NCBI GenBank assembly: GCA_965247775.1
Contig: OZ252031.1
Span: forward strand, 1,922,001 to 1,986,000
DNA length: 64,000 nucleotides
DNA from: G965247775 sp965247775
Lineage (GTDB): Bacteria; Chloroflexota; Dehalococcoidia; Bin125
Direction: 5' to 3'
Shown here: piece by piece, positions 29,282 through 38,314 of the stretch
Layout of the letters: the number at the start of each line of letters is the position of its first letter
Numbering within the stretch: the stretch's first letter is position 1
The notes under the pieces: generated by a model
Databases searched by the model: none
Told to the model about the DNA's origin: nothing
The model's input: only the letters and a program-made list of their open reading frames with translations
Program-made: the position numbers and the translations under genes

Positions 29282-30165
29282 CCCGCCTCCAAACTGCCCC
29301 CGGACGCGACGGCCTCCGGAGGTGCCCGCAGCTCGGCGACATCCACCGCCGACACGTCCTGTACGAAGTCGGCGACGTAGTCGTCGGCCGGGCGCGCGAC
29401 GATCTCCTCGGGGTCGCCCTCCTGGACGATGATGCCATCGCGCATGATGGCGACCCGGTCGCCGATCTTGATCGCTTCGTTGAGGTCGTGCGTGATGAAG
29501 ACAATGGTCTTGTGCACCTGCGTCTCGATTGAGATCAGCTCGCCCTGCATTCTCCGCCGGATGAGTGGGTCCAGGCCGCTGAAGGGCTCGTCCATGATCA
29601 GCACGGCGGGGTCCACCGCCAGCGCCCTGGCGATCCCGACGCGCTGCTGCATGCCACCACTCATCTCCCGCGGGTAGTAGTTCTCCCAGCCGCCCAGTCC
29701 AACAGTCTCAATCGCCTCTGCCGCCGCCCTGTATCGCGCCGCCTTCGCTACGTCCTGGATCTCGAGGCCGAAGGCCACGTTGTCGAGCACGCGGCGGTGC
29801 GGCAGCAACCCATAGTGCTGGAAGACCATCGCAATCTTCTTGCGGCGAAACTCCCTGAGCTGTTTCGGACTGTAGGTAAGAATGTCTTCGCCGTCGAAGC
29901 GAATCTTCCCCCGCGTCGCTTCGATGATCCGGATCAGACAGCGAGCAAGCGTGGACTTACCGCTTCCGGAGAGCCCCATCACGACGAAGATTTTACCGGC
30001 TTCGACGTTGAACGATACATCGCGCAGCCCGACTATGGCGCCCAGCTCGTTCTGTACGTCATCTCTGCTCTTGGATATGTATTCGGGATCGAATACACGC
30101 TCGGCGTTGTTACCGAATATCTTCCACAAGCCTTCCACCTGTATCTGGGGGTCACGCTGGTTCAT
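29278..30165 (-). CDS. opuAA: Glycine betaine ABC transporter ATPase
   Basis: A 295-residue ATPase with Walker A GLSGSGKSTL near residue 59, the betaine-class Q-loop AMVFQHYGLLPHR, signature MSGGMQQRVGIARAL, Walker B LIMDEPFSGLDPL and H-loop FITHDLNEA. The N-terminal extension (QVEGLWKIFG..) is typical of OpuAA/ProV. The C-terminal CBS pair that senses ionic strength in longer homologues is absent, so osmotic gating must differ. Its stop overlaps the permease start as ATGA. A perfect dyad upstream at 30231-30250 may control the operon. Confidence 0.92.
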   Translation of the reverse strand: MNQRDPQIQVEGLWKIFGNNAERVFDPEYISKSRDDVQNELGAIVGLRDVSFNVEAGKIFVVMGLSGSGKSTLARCLIRIIEATRGKIRFDGEDILTYSPKQLREFRRKKIAMVFQHYGLLPHRRVLDNVAFGLEIQDVAKAARYRAAAEAIETVGLGGWENYYPREMSGGMQQRVGIARALAVDPAVLIMDEPFSGLDPLIRRRMQGELISIETQVHKTIVFITHDLNEAIKIGDRVAIMRDGIIVQEGDPEEIVARPADDYVADFVQDVSAVDVAELRAPPEAVASGGSLEAG

Positions 30166-30230
30166 CGCATCTCCGCGGATGCACCGCTCGGGATGCGATA
30201 CAGGCGCTCGTATTCCGGGGCGATCAGACG

Positions 30231-30250
30231 TGGAATTGGCGGTAATTCCA
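30231..30250 (-). promoter_or_regulatory. Inverted repeat upstream of the opuA operon
   Basis: TGGAATT at 30231-30237 and AATTCCA at 30244-30250 are perfect 7-bp arms around a 6-bp spacer, 66-85 bp upstream of the opuAA start. A 20-bp dyad with AT-rich arms inside GC-rich DNA is a typical repressor site, for example of a GbsR-, TetR- or BetI-like regulator. No regulator gene is adjacent. Confidence 0.45.
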
Positions 30251-30400
30251 TCACAAGCTCTACCCGTGCCTTCAACGCCTAAGGTTTAGTTGCTAAGGGA
30301 CCGACAACTCAAATGGATGCACCACTATCCAGGGCGTTACCAGGGAGTTTAGTCGGTCGGGGAATGGCCGGCGACCAAAACGACGAAGCAGCGATCAGAC

Positions 30401-30813
30401 ATGCCGGACAGCCTGCCGGCCGAGATAGTCCACCGCCTCGCGGCGTCCATCGGTATCCCCCTCCGCGGCCTCGACACGCAGGAGGACGGGGTGCGGCTCA
30501 CGACGGTCTGGGAGCGCGGCTCGCCGCTCGGCGCCGACGCCCCGGCCGACGAGATCGCGGCCATCGCGGCCCACGCGCCCACCGCAGCCTCTTCGCCGAC
30601 GCGCCGCCACGGCCGCGACGACGCTGGACCGGCTCCACGCCGCCATGCTCTTCCAGGGCCGCGGGCCGCACCGAGCCCTGGCCGTGTCCTCCTGCGCCGC
30701 GAGGAGGACCGCGGCCCCGACTGTCCTGCGCCTCGGCAACGCCCTCGCCGCCCTGTACCCCGCGCTGGCGAGGAGATGCGCCGCATCGACGCGATGCGCC
30801 AGGCGGCGCCGTG
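30401..30813 (+). pseudogene. C-terminal fragment of a large DNA methylase-like protein (DUF1156-like), uncertain
   Basis: The frame opens with DSLPAEIVHRLAASIGIPLR. After frame changes it shows TTLDRLHAAMLFQGRG and then VLRLGNALAALYP...EEMRRIDAMRQ. This resembles the end of DUF1156-type adenine-specific methylases as I remember them (LDRxHxAMLLF..., LANALSALYP, EEKRxxDAM). The upstream body of such a protein, over 800 residues, is not present. Its last 130 bp are part of the repeat at 30683-31158 and recur at 33.4 and 42.8 kb. The family link is tentative. Confidence 0.4.
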
Positions 30814-31158
30814 ACCCCCGACGACGACCCCGGCGGCATCCCCATCTCCCATGACGCCTGCCGGGATGTGCTCCCCGCCCCTGGTGGCTGCGCGGATCGA
30901 CCTCCCCGGCGCGTCGGGGGGAGCGGGGTCGAAAGTCCAGCCGGTCTGAGGGGGCCAGGAAACCCCTGCCGGAGAGAGATCGCGCTTCCTCGCGGATGGA
31001 GGAGCTGGTGCTGCGTGCTCGCCGGCGGGGCTCGCCTTGAGGGGGTGATTGCCGGAGGGTGGGTAGGGTCGCGGCCCAGGAGGACGAAGAGTGAGGTGGG
31101 CGAGATGGAGATGCCGCCGGAGGAGCCCGACAGCGGCGAGATCCTCCAGCCCGACCAG
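30683..31158 (+). repeat. Long direct repeat, copy A
   Basis: About 475 bp, starting GTGTCCTCCTGCGCCGCGAG and ending near CCTCCAGCCCGACCAG, nearly identical to 33361-33834. The first half is also found at 42818-43080. Small indels separate the copies. It spans the methylase-like C-terminus, its stop, and about 340 bp of uncharacterised DNA. No terminal inverted repeats or target duplications were seen. Confidence 0.85.
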
Positions 31159-31365
31159 CCGAACGGGTCGGCCGCCGACGCCGCTGATCCGGGGAGCGTA
31201 CTCGAGCCAGAACAGGAGGACAACGAAGAGCGCGGTGAGTACGTTGAGCGGGCTGGTCAGTGGGCCGGCGCTCCTGGGCCGGCTGTTCCCTCAATTCGCC
31301 GAAACCATCAGGGAGCCCGGGATGGCGGCGGAAACCCCCGCCCCGACCTCTGGCAAATCCCCATA

Positions 31366-31470
31366 CCCCTACGAGTTCGCGCGGGCGATCTTCGAGTGGG
31401 TCGAGGGCTGGTACAATCCCCGCCGCCGCCACACGCCGATCGGCACCGCCGCCCCGTGGACTCCGAAAGG
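31366..31470 (+). pseudogene. IS3-family transposase C-terminal scrap
   Basis: The frame gives YEFARAIFEWVEGWYNPRRR followed by HTPIG, the standard end of IS3 orfB (helix around a W/FYNxxRRHxxxG motif). Nothing upstream continues the domain. It lies between repeat copy A and amtB. Confidence 0.6.
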
Positions 31471-31592
31471 AGACTGGCCACCGGCACTGCTGCCGCCTGA
31501 AAACCGGGGCAGGCTCGCTTTTGGAGTCCGCATCAGCTATACAGCGGGACCGCCACTGGAAGTGGAACCAGAGGCGCGCTTGGAGAGCCACC

Positions 31593-32861
31593 ATGATCGA
31601 TTCCGGAGATACGGCCTGGCTGCTGGTGTCCACCGCGTTAGTCCTGCTCATGACGCCGGGCGTCGCCTTCTTCTACGGCGGGCTCGTCCGCGGCAAGAAC
31701 GCTGCGGCCACCATCATGCACAGCTTCATCACCGTCGGCGTCGTCGGCGTGGTGTGGGTGCTCTGGGGCTACACGCTCGCCTTCGGCCATGACGCCGGCG
31801 GTCTCGGCTTCATCGGCGACGGCGAATTTTTTGGCCTCCGAAACGTCACGGGTGAGCCGGACCCCATCGGGTATGCAGAGACGGTCCCGCATCTGCTCTT
31901 CATGGCGTTCCAGATGATGTTCGCGGTAATCACCCCAGCGCTCATCACCGGCGCCTTCGCCGAGCGCATGAAGTTCAGCAGCTGGCTGGTCATGATCGTC
32001 GCCTGGGTCACATTTGTTTACGCCCCCTTGGCCCACTGGGTCTGGGGCGACAATGGCTGGATCGGCAACGAGCTCGGCGCACTCGACTTTGCCGGCGGCA
32101 TGGTGGTCCACATCAGCGCCGGCGCGGCCGCCATCGCTGCTGCGCTCTTCATCGGCAAACGCCGCAGTATCCACATCCCCCATGACGTGCCGATGGTCGT
32201 CCTCGGCGCTTCGCTTCTCTGGTTTGGCTGGTTCGGTTTCAACGCCGGCTCCGCTCTGACCTCGGGTGGCGATGCCGCCAACGCTTTTGTCACTTCCAAC
32301 AGCGCCGCCGCCATGGGCGCCATCGCCTGGATGGCCCTCTCCTGGTTCCATACCGGCAGAGCCTCCGTGGTCGGCGCGGCCACCGGGGCGATCGCGGGCC
32401 TCGCCGCCATCACCCCTGCCGCCGGCTTCATCGGCCTGTGGCCCGCCTCGGACGGGTTCGCCAACGTCATGCCCGCCCTGATCATCGGCGCCATGTCCAG
32501 CGTCATCGGCTTCTACGGCGTCCGACTCCTGAGTCGCGTGCACGCCGTGGACGACGCTCTTGATGTCTTCGCCGTGCACGGCCTTGGCGGCCTCTGGGGT
32601 GTCTTCGCCACCGGCATCTTCGCCGTCGCGGCGATCGGTGGTGTCGACGGCCTCATCGCTGGCGAAGCCGATCAGCTCTGGCGGCAGCTGGGCGGCATTG
32701 GCGCCACCTTTGCCTGGTCTTTCGTCGTCACCAGCATCATCCTCCTTGCCATTAAAGTCACCCTTGGCCTGCGCGTGAGCGAAGAGAGCGAACATGCCGG
32801 TCTTGATCGGAGCGAGCACGGCGAGCCCGCTTACCAGTACGACGAGCCGGATGCGCTTTAA
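31593..32861 (+). CDS. amtB: Ammonium transporter
   Basis: The 422-residue protein has the 11-helix Amt pattern: the N-terminal AFFYGGLVRGKNAAATIMHS, the signature DFAGGMVVHISAGAAA (first pore histidine), and AVHGLGGLWGV (second pore histidine). A helix-breaking FGWFGFNAGSAL segment follows the first half. GGAGAG six bases before ATG 31593 sets the start. The C-terminal tail is short and acidic. Amt trimers conduct ammonium and are normally blocked by GlnK; no glnK is downstream, which is unusual. The upstream DNA consists of repeat and transposase scraps, so the original promoter region may have been replaced. Confidence 0.93.
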   Translation: MIDSGDTAWLLVSTALVLLMTPGVAFFYGGLVRGKNAAATIMHSFITVGVVGVVWVLWGYTLAFGHDAGGLGFIGDGEFFGLRNVTGEPDPIGYAETVPHLLFMAFQMMFAVITPALITGAFAERMKFSSWLVMIVAWVTFVYAPLAHWVWGDNGWIGNELGALDFAGGMVVHISAGAAAIAAALFIGKRRSIHIPHDVPMVVLGASLLWFGWFGFNAGSALTSGGDAANAFVTSNSAAAMGAIAWMALSWFHTGRASVVGAATGAIAGLAAITPAAGFIGLWPASDGFANVMPALIIGAMSSVIGFYGVRLLSRVHAVDDALDVFAVHGLGGLWGVFATGIFAVAAIGGVDGLIAGEADQLWRQLGGIGATFAWSFVVTSIILLAIKVTLGLRVSEESEHAGLDRSEHGEPAYQYDEPDAL

Positions 32862-32939
32862 GGCCGGAATTGTGGTTCAACAGCGAAGGCAGGCGCCCAT
32901 CTCGCCGCGGGCACAGGATCTCGTCGATCCTTAACATCG

Positions 32940-33091
32940 GGGCCAGGGAGGCCGCGCCGGTACCCACGTCACCGTGTTTGGCACCCAGCCCGGCGTGATC
33001 GCCGAGTACGAACGCCTCGGCATCGAGCAGCCCATCGTCGGAGACAATGAAGTCCGCCCCCAGAGACTCCAGGTCGAGCGCCCGATGTTGT
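32940..33091 (+). pseudogene. Possible LLM-oxidoreductase C-terminal scrap
   Basis: A single frame reads THVTVFGTQPGVIAEYERLG before drifting to a stop at 33091. The VTVFG...YxxLGI pattern resembles the last beta-alpha unit of luciferase-like oxidoreductases. It is too short for certainty. The surrounding 500 bp (32862-33360) contain no other supported gene. Confidence 0.3.
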
Positions 33092-33360
33092 AGCCAGCAA
33101 CTTGGGCGCCGGGAAGCGGCCTCCGTCAGTCATCGCTCGCCGCCCCTGCGGCGCTCACGCTTGCCGGCTCGGGCGTATGCCAGTGGGCTTCAGTCGCGGC
33201 GCACCGCCCCGTGCATACGTCTCCGTTTCCGAGTTCGGGCGCGCCGGTGCTCCGTGGAGTGCGCGCGGAACGCGCGCTCCAGGTCCTCAACCGTGCCGCT
33301 GAACAGGCTCGTCGCCTGCGTCGCCACCGTTTCCATCAGGGCACGGCGGAAGGCCTGGCC

Positions 33361-33834
33361 GTGTCCTCCTGCGCCGCGAGGAGGCCCGCGGCCCCGACGT
33401 CCTGCGCCTCGGCAACGCCTCGCCGCCCACGACCCTCGCGGTGGCGAGGAGACGCGCCGCATCGACGCGATGCGCCAGCGGCGCCGTGACCCCCGACGAC
33501 GACCCCGGCGGCATCCCCATCTCCCATGACGCCTGCCGGGATGTGCTCCCCGCCCCCGGTGGCTGCGCGGATCGCCCTCCCCGGCGCGGCGGAGGGAGCG
33601 GGGTCGAAAGTCCAGCCGGTCTGAGGGGGCCAGGAAACCCCTGCCGGAGAGAGATCGCGCTTCCTCGCGGATGGAGGAGCTGGTGCTGCGTGCTCGCCGG
33701 CGGGGCTCGCCTTGAGGGGGTGATTTGGCCGGAGGGTGGGTAGGGTCGCGGCCCAGGAGGACGAGGAGGAGGTGGGCGAGATGGAGATGCCGCCGGAGGA
33801 GCCCGACAGCGGCGAGATCCTCCAGCCCGACCAG
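33361..33834 (+). repeat. Long direct repeat, copy B
   Basis: Near-identical to copy A over its full length; differences include small deletions near 33419 and a TTGG insertion near 33725. The DNA before the copy differs from that before copy A, so the left boundary is sharp at GTGTCCTCC. The right boundary, where the copies diverge, lies at CCCGACCAG near 33833. Confidence 0.85.
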
Positions 33835-33981
33835 CTGCGGGCGGCGGCGCAACCTGGACGGGCCCGGGGGGCTTCGGGCTCTGGCTTGGTGCTGGTGCCG
33901 GCCTGGTCCTTGGAGACGTGCTGGGCTGACTCACCGGGAGCATCAAGCAGGGATGGCCTTGCTCCGGGTCCGCACCGGGGG

Positions 33982-34428
33982 TCAGTCGTCCGCCGCTGCT
34001 CGCAATAGGTGCAGGCCGGTCGTCCCGCAGATCAGGAAGAACAACGGGTTGATCAACACCCACGCGCCGAGGTGGATCTCTCCCACCAGAGCGGACTCGT
34101 TCTCCGGGAAGAAGCCATAGAACCAGTTCCAGAAGAACCAACTCGTGAGCACCAGCGAGGCGTAGAGTGAGAGGTTAGTCTCCAGGGACTTGCGGGTCAG
34201 GGGCCCATCGGGATCGTCCCTGCGCAGGCGGATCTTGCGGCCGAGATTGACCGCCAGCGCCAGGGCGATCGCCACGGCCATGAACCAGTTGAGGACGTCC
34301 CAGACGGGGTAGTCGCTGCCGCCGTCGTGGTAGAGCGGCGTGGCGATCCAGTTGACGAGCACCGCCAGCGCGATCGCGATGAGAAACATCCCGAGCGATC
34401 GGTTCGCTACTGCCATGGGTGTTGACAT
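33982..34428 (-). CDS. Four-helix membrane protein of unknown function
   Basis: The 148-residue product has four hydrophobic segments (about residues 11-31, 43-62, 90-108, 122-142) with charged RKIRLRRDD between the second and third. No family was recognised. It starts at an ATG (34428); a second in-frame ATG four codons later is also possible. It is followed, upstream on the same strand, by the broken formate/nitrite channel, and may once have been co-transcribed with it. Confidence 0.6.
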   Translation of the reverse strand: MSTPMAVANRSLGMFLIAIALAVLVNWIATPLYHDGGSDYPVWDVLNWFMAVAIALALAVNLGRKIRLRRDDPDGPLTRKSLETNLSLYASLVLTSWFFWNWFYGFFPENESALVGEIHLGAWVLINPLFFLICGTTGLHLLRAAADD

Positions 34429-34556
34429 CCCTACCGTTGCCTTTCCGCCTCAAGAGATGGCGATGCGGTCCACGGGACAGCCAGCGAAACCGGAGCTGCG
34501 CGGGGCTCATGCCAACGATGTGCGAACCGTGGCGCGCTGCGTTACCAGTGTAGCGC

Positions 34557-35430
34557 TTACCCATCCTGCCCGGTGCGTGCGGAGGGTTGGTCACCACCGG
34601 CCGCCTGTCCGCGCAGGTGGATGAACCAGTGGCTAGCCCAACCATGACGCCTCCCCCGACGATGTTGCCCAGGCTGACCGCTGCCAGGTTATGGACGACC
34701 CAAGGAACGTTCAGGCGGTCCAACTGATCGACCGTCGGCTCCGCCGCGGCCAGGACTTCGGGTTCGGTGGAAATCAGCAGCCCCAGCGGGACGAAGTACA
34801 TGTTGGCGATGCTGTGCTCGAACCCAGCCGCGATGAGGGCGACGATAGGCAAGACGACCCCGAGCAGCTTGTCGGTCACCGAACGCCCGGCCATGGCCAG
34901 CCAGATGGCCAGGCAGACCAGCATGTTGCCCAGGATGCCTCGTACGAAGGCGGTCTCGAAGGACAGGTTGACTTTGGCGTCCGCGGTGGCCACCGCCGGC
35001 CCGGCGAAGGAAAAGTTCTCCTGCGTCCACCAACCGCCGTAGTAGACCAGCAAGACGACGATGAGGGCCCCGGCCAGATTCCCCACATAAACCAGCGCCC
35101 AGTTGCGTCACCAGCGCACGGAGGCTGATGTGGCGGCTGAACAGGCCCATCAGCATCAAGTTGTTGCCGGTGAACAGCTCCGCCCCGGTAATCACCACCA
35201 TGAACAGGGCCATGGTGAGCCCTAGACCCATCAGGAGGCGGGTGGGGCCAATGCCGAGATCTGAACCCACGGCGATGGTGCCGGCAAGCACCCCACCCAG
35301 TCCGATGAAGACCCCGGCCATCACCGCCAGTGCCACCGTGGGGACCACTCCAGCCCGGGCCTTGCCAGTGGTCAGTGGCGCAATCCAGCGGGGCTGGGCC
35401 ACGGCGCAATGGAGCGCATCGACGAGATTT
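34557..35430 (-). pseudogene. Formate/nitrite transporter family channel, frameshifted
   Basis: The reading starts near VPTVALAVMAGVFIGLGGVL and runs through GAELFTGNNLMLMGLFSRHI, both FNT signatures. A one-base loss near 35103 moves the frame to ALVYVGNLAGALIV and on to NIVGGGVMVGL (the second FNT signature). A second shift near 34625 puts WFIHLRG and the stop at 34557 in a third frame. FNT pentamers pass formate, nitrite or hydrosulfide. Start codon is unclear. Together with amtB it points to former inorganic nitrogen uptake genes here. Confidence 0.78.
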
Positions 35431-35654
35431 CCGGGGCATACGAGGTCCGCTTTGGCCAGGACTCCGTTCTGCGCGAGGTCGGGACCGCTTGTACTACGCC
35501 GGGCGCGACCTCGCACAGCTCGACCGGCGCTCAGTGCGGTGCTAAGTCAGCGGGGTGGTGCAGAACGGCGCTTTACAGCCGGGAGGTATTCTGGACAGCG
35601 GCATCGGGATCGCGGCGACCTGCCGATTGACGATGTACCGCTGTCATCCCCGGT

Positions 35655-36270
35655 TCAATAGAGCCGGTGGCGATTCGCCTCGTCTTCGGAGGCATTGATC
35701 TCCGCGGCGTTCGCTCCCTTGATCTGGTCTGCCAGCACCTGGCCATAGGTGGGGAAACAGGTGCGCTCGATCTGAACCTCAGGGTCCCAAAGTCGGGAGC
35801 GGATCAATGCCCTGCCGCAGTGCAGGAACGCCTCCTCGACGGTGACTCGCAGACCGGAGAGCGGCGGCTTGCCTCCCACCGACAGCGGCGCCAGCAGCTC
35901 CGCATCGGTGACGATCTCCGCCGTGCCGCTCACGCGCAGCGTCTCGGTCATGCCCGGTACCAGGAACAGTAGCCCCACCTGCGGATGCGCGACGATGTTC
36001 TGCATCGAGTCGATCTGATTGTTTCCGGGGCGGTCGGGGATCAGCAGGTTGCGCTCGTCCAGGACCGCCACGAACCCAGGGGGGTCGCCGCGCGGGGACG
36101 TATCCGCCCGGCCATCGGCGCCGAACGAGCTGATCACGCAAAAGGGCGACAGCGCAATGAAATTCCGGCAGTGGCGGTCGAGCCGGACGATCACTTTCTG
36201 TGCGGCTCGAGGGGCCGGCTCGCGATAGGCCGTACGCAGTATCGCACTCCGTATCGTGAGGTCTTCAGCT
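35655..36270 (-). CDS. PPOX-class FMN-dependent flavoprotein (MSMEG_1061-like)
   Basis: The C-terminal 195 codons match this PPOX subfamily closely: RLDRHCRNFIALSPFCVISS, GRADTSPRGDPPGFV, IPDRPGNNQIDSMQNI (FMN contacts) and VEEAFLHCGRALIRS, ending near FPTYGQVLADQIKG. The N-terminal start cannot be placed. No ATG or GTG with a ribosome site is found near the expected beginning at about 36270, where homology stops, so the first few codons may have been replaced by rearrangement. If expressed, it would bind FMN and act on small oxidised molecules. Confidence 0.72.
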
Positions 36271-36715
36271 TGCTTGTAACCCCAAGGACAACCGAGCCAG
36301 GAGCATCCTGGTCCACCGGACCTCGGGGTCTGGATCGTTGGTATCGGGTGTGCCCGCACAGCGGGCGCGGTGGGACATGGCTGAGCCCGGCGCGCCGGCG
36401 CCAGGCGGGCGCGCACGTGCGGACCACGCTGGCTGTCGCGGAGCGACGGGCCTGCCTCGGGCAGGCGCGGGCCGAGCAGACAGACAGCAAGTGGCCCGTG
36501 GTGGCCGTGGAGGGCGCGGGCACGGGGCGGGTGTCGATCGCCGAGGGGCCGATCGGCAGCCGGCTCACGATTCGCCCGGTCGGGCGCTCCGGCTGTCCCC
36601 TGCCCGAACATCGCTGAGCGAGCCGCGTCTGCCGTGCGTGGTTGACATCGACCCGCCAAGGCCGGACGCTAGCGTAGTCTTGGGCGGCTGCCCGGAAAGC
36701 GCGAGGAGGATTCCA
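36271..36715. other. Gap before the Ala/Gly-rich protein
   Basis: About 445 bp without a supported gene. GAGGAGGA at 36703-36710 is a strong ribosome-binding site for the gene at 36716. Confidence 0.5.
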
Positions 36716-37348
36716 ATGACCGACGAACGCGAGATCGGCAAGCGGGTCAAGGAGGGGATCATCGGCGTGATCCGCGGGACGGGGGAGATCACGCAAACGG
36801 CCGTGGCGACCGTCGCGGAAACGGTCCAAACAACGCTCAAACAGGGCGGGGAGACCGGCGCGGCGGCGGCAGAGCTTGGCGTGGGTGCCGTCAAAGGCGC
36901 GATCGATGCCGTCGGCGACGTCGGGGGGCAGGCGGCCGAGACGGCGGCCGACACGGTGGAGAAGGCCGTGGACTCCGCCGGCAAGGTGGGCGCGTCCGTC
37001 GGCAACGCCGCCAAGGGCGCGGTGATCGGCACGGTGCGTGGCTCGAGCGAGGTCGGCGTCGAGGCACTCGGCGCGGTCAGCAGCACGAGCCGGACGGCGG
37101 TGAGCGAGGCCGCTGCGATCGGGGCGGACCTGACGACGGCCGCCGTGGGCGCCGTCGAAGGGGCCATCGAGGTGGCGAAGGAGACGGGCCTCAACGTCGA
37201 GGAGGCGGCCGCGGCCGCCGCCACGGGGGCGATCGAGGCCGCCGGCGAAGTCGGCACGGCCGCCGCGGTGCGCGTCCGGCGCTCGGTCGAGGGCACGATC
37301 CAGGGCGTCAAGGTCGTGGCGAACACGGCCGTCGGCAAAGAGGACTGA
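36716..37348 (+). CDS. Ala/Gly-rich repetitive protein of unknown function
   Basis: A 210-residue protein with very strong GAGGAGGA five bases upstream. It is built from loosely repeated units of about 35-40 residues, each centred on a G-x-V/I-x-G motif followed by an acidic G-E/D-V: GVIRGTGEI, GAVKGAIDAVGDV, GTVRGSSEVG, GAVEGAIEVAKETG. There is no Cys, Trp, Phe (after the first residues) or His-rich site. The pattern would form amphipathic helices with glycine-zipper spacing, as in LEA-like or membrane-insertion proteins. No signal peptide is present. Stress protection or membrane association is conjecture. Confidence 0.65.
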   Translation: MTDEREIGKRVKEGIIGVIRGTGEITQTAVATVAETVQTTLKQGGETGAAAAELGVGAVKGAIDAVGDVGGQAAETAADTVEKAVDSAGKVGASVGNAAKGAVIGTVRGSSEVGVEALGAVSSTSRTAVSEAAAIGADLTTAAVGAVEGAIEVAKETGLNVEEAAAAAATGAIEAAGEVGTAAAVRVRRSVEGTIQGVKVVANTAVGKED

Positions 37349-37668
37349 CAGACGGATCGTAGCCGATTCCTCGTACGGGTCAGATCCCGGTCGCCCAGGG
37401 CCGACGACGGCCGCCTCCCGCGTGCCGGCTCGCCGGCTCCGTCGGTCCCGTGCCGCTGACGGACTGTCCAAACGGCGAGAGTGACGCCACCGCAACGCGC
37501 GGCCGACGGGGTAGCGTTCAGACACGCCGCTCCACGCGGCGTGCAAGCGCGATCCGCGGCCGGGGACCGTTCGATCTGTCCGCATTAACTAGTCGTACTG
37601 GTGGGCCCTCGGGAGGATTCGAATCCCGGACCGACGGGTCCAAAGCTGGGATGAGAAGGCCGGTCTCT
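37349..37668. other. Gap with palindromic tRNA-like sequence
   Basis: About 320 bp without a coding gene. GGATTCGAATCC near 37614 and GGACC...GGGTCC nearby look like a T-arm and variable stem of a minus-strand tRNA ending GGGCCCACCA, but the acceptor 5' strand is absent and T-stem pairing fails. Confidence 0.35.
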
Positions 37669-38095
37669 CCACGCAGGGCAGGCACTTCTTCACCGTGCAG
37701 ACGCTGCCGTTCCGCACCGTCTACGGCTTCGTGGTGATCCGCTATGGCCGGCGCCGCCGCGTGCACGGGAACGTGACCAGGCATCCGATCTGGGTCTGGC
37801 AGCCGATCCGCGAGGCGACGCCCTGGGGCGTGCAGCCGCGCTTCCGCATTCGGGACCGGGACCGCTGTGACGGCGGCGATTGCGTGCGCCGGACGGCGGC
37901 GATGGGGATCACCCCGGTGCTGACGCCGGTGCGGGCCCCACAAGCCAACGCGGTCGGAGCGAGGCATCGGCACCCGCCGGCGCGGATGTCGCGACCCCGT
38001 CCTCGTGCTCAGCGATCGCCACCTGCGCCGCGTGCGACGCGAATACATCGCGTCCTAGAACACCACCCGACCCCACCAGTCGCTGGGGGATGAGC
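37669..38095 (+). pseudogene. Integrase-core (IS481-like) transposase remnant
   Basis: The first frame gives HFFTVQTLPFRTVYGFVVIR, HGNVTRHP.WVWQPIREATPW and PRFRIRDRDRC (catalytic Asp). It then passes a TPVRAPQANAV segment. After a frame change, the end reads GIGTRRRG.., LVLSDRHLRRVRREYI and NTTRPHQSLGDE, the typical C-terminus. The DDE acids are not in one frame. It is a longer relative of the scrap at 9178-9345 and another mark of insertion in this region. Confidence 0.78.
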
Positions 38096-38314
38096 CGCCG
38101 GCCGGGCCACGGGTCGCCAACCGCCCTGCGGGACCGGTGCCGCTGAGGAGCCGACCGATCCTCGGTGGCTTACACCACGAGTGTCGCTGGGAGGCGGCGT
38201 GACAGCGTTGCAAGACACCACAGGCTGCGCGACGACGTGCCGATGCTGAGCGCGTGCCCGCTCGCCAGCCCAGCACGTAGGACGGCCCCCTACGTTTTTC
38301 CTACCGGTTCTCGG

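Noticed and set aside
30683..31158. The long repeat read as a CRISPR or integron array
   Set aside because: Only three long copies, kilobases apart, without short spacers or recombination-site symmetry.
33190..33345. Minus-strand frame with ALMETVATQATSLFSGTVED
   Set aside because: Regular-looking helix but no recognised family or start; left unannotated.
35400..35545. Short plus-strand frame MERIDEISGAYEVRFGQDS
   Set aside because: Looks protein-like for 20 residues, but too short and without family match; overlaps the start of the formate/nitrite channel remnant.
37590..37660. Possible minus-strand tRNA with GGATTCGAATCC T-arm and GGGCCCACCA end
   Set aside because: The T-stem closing pair fails, no matching 5' acceptor strand is found, and the distance to a CAT-like anticodon is wrong.
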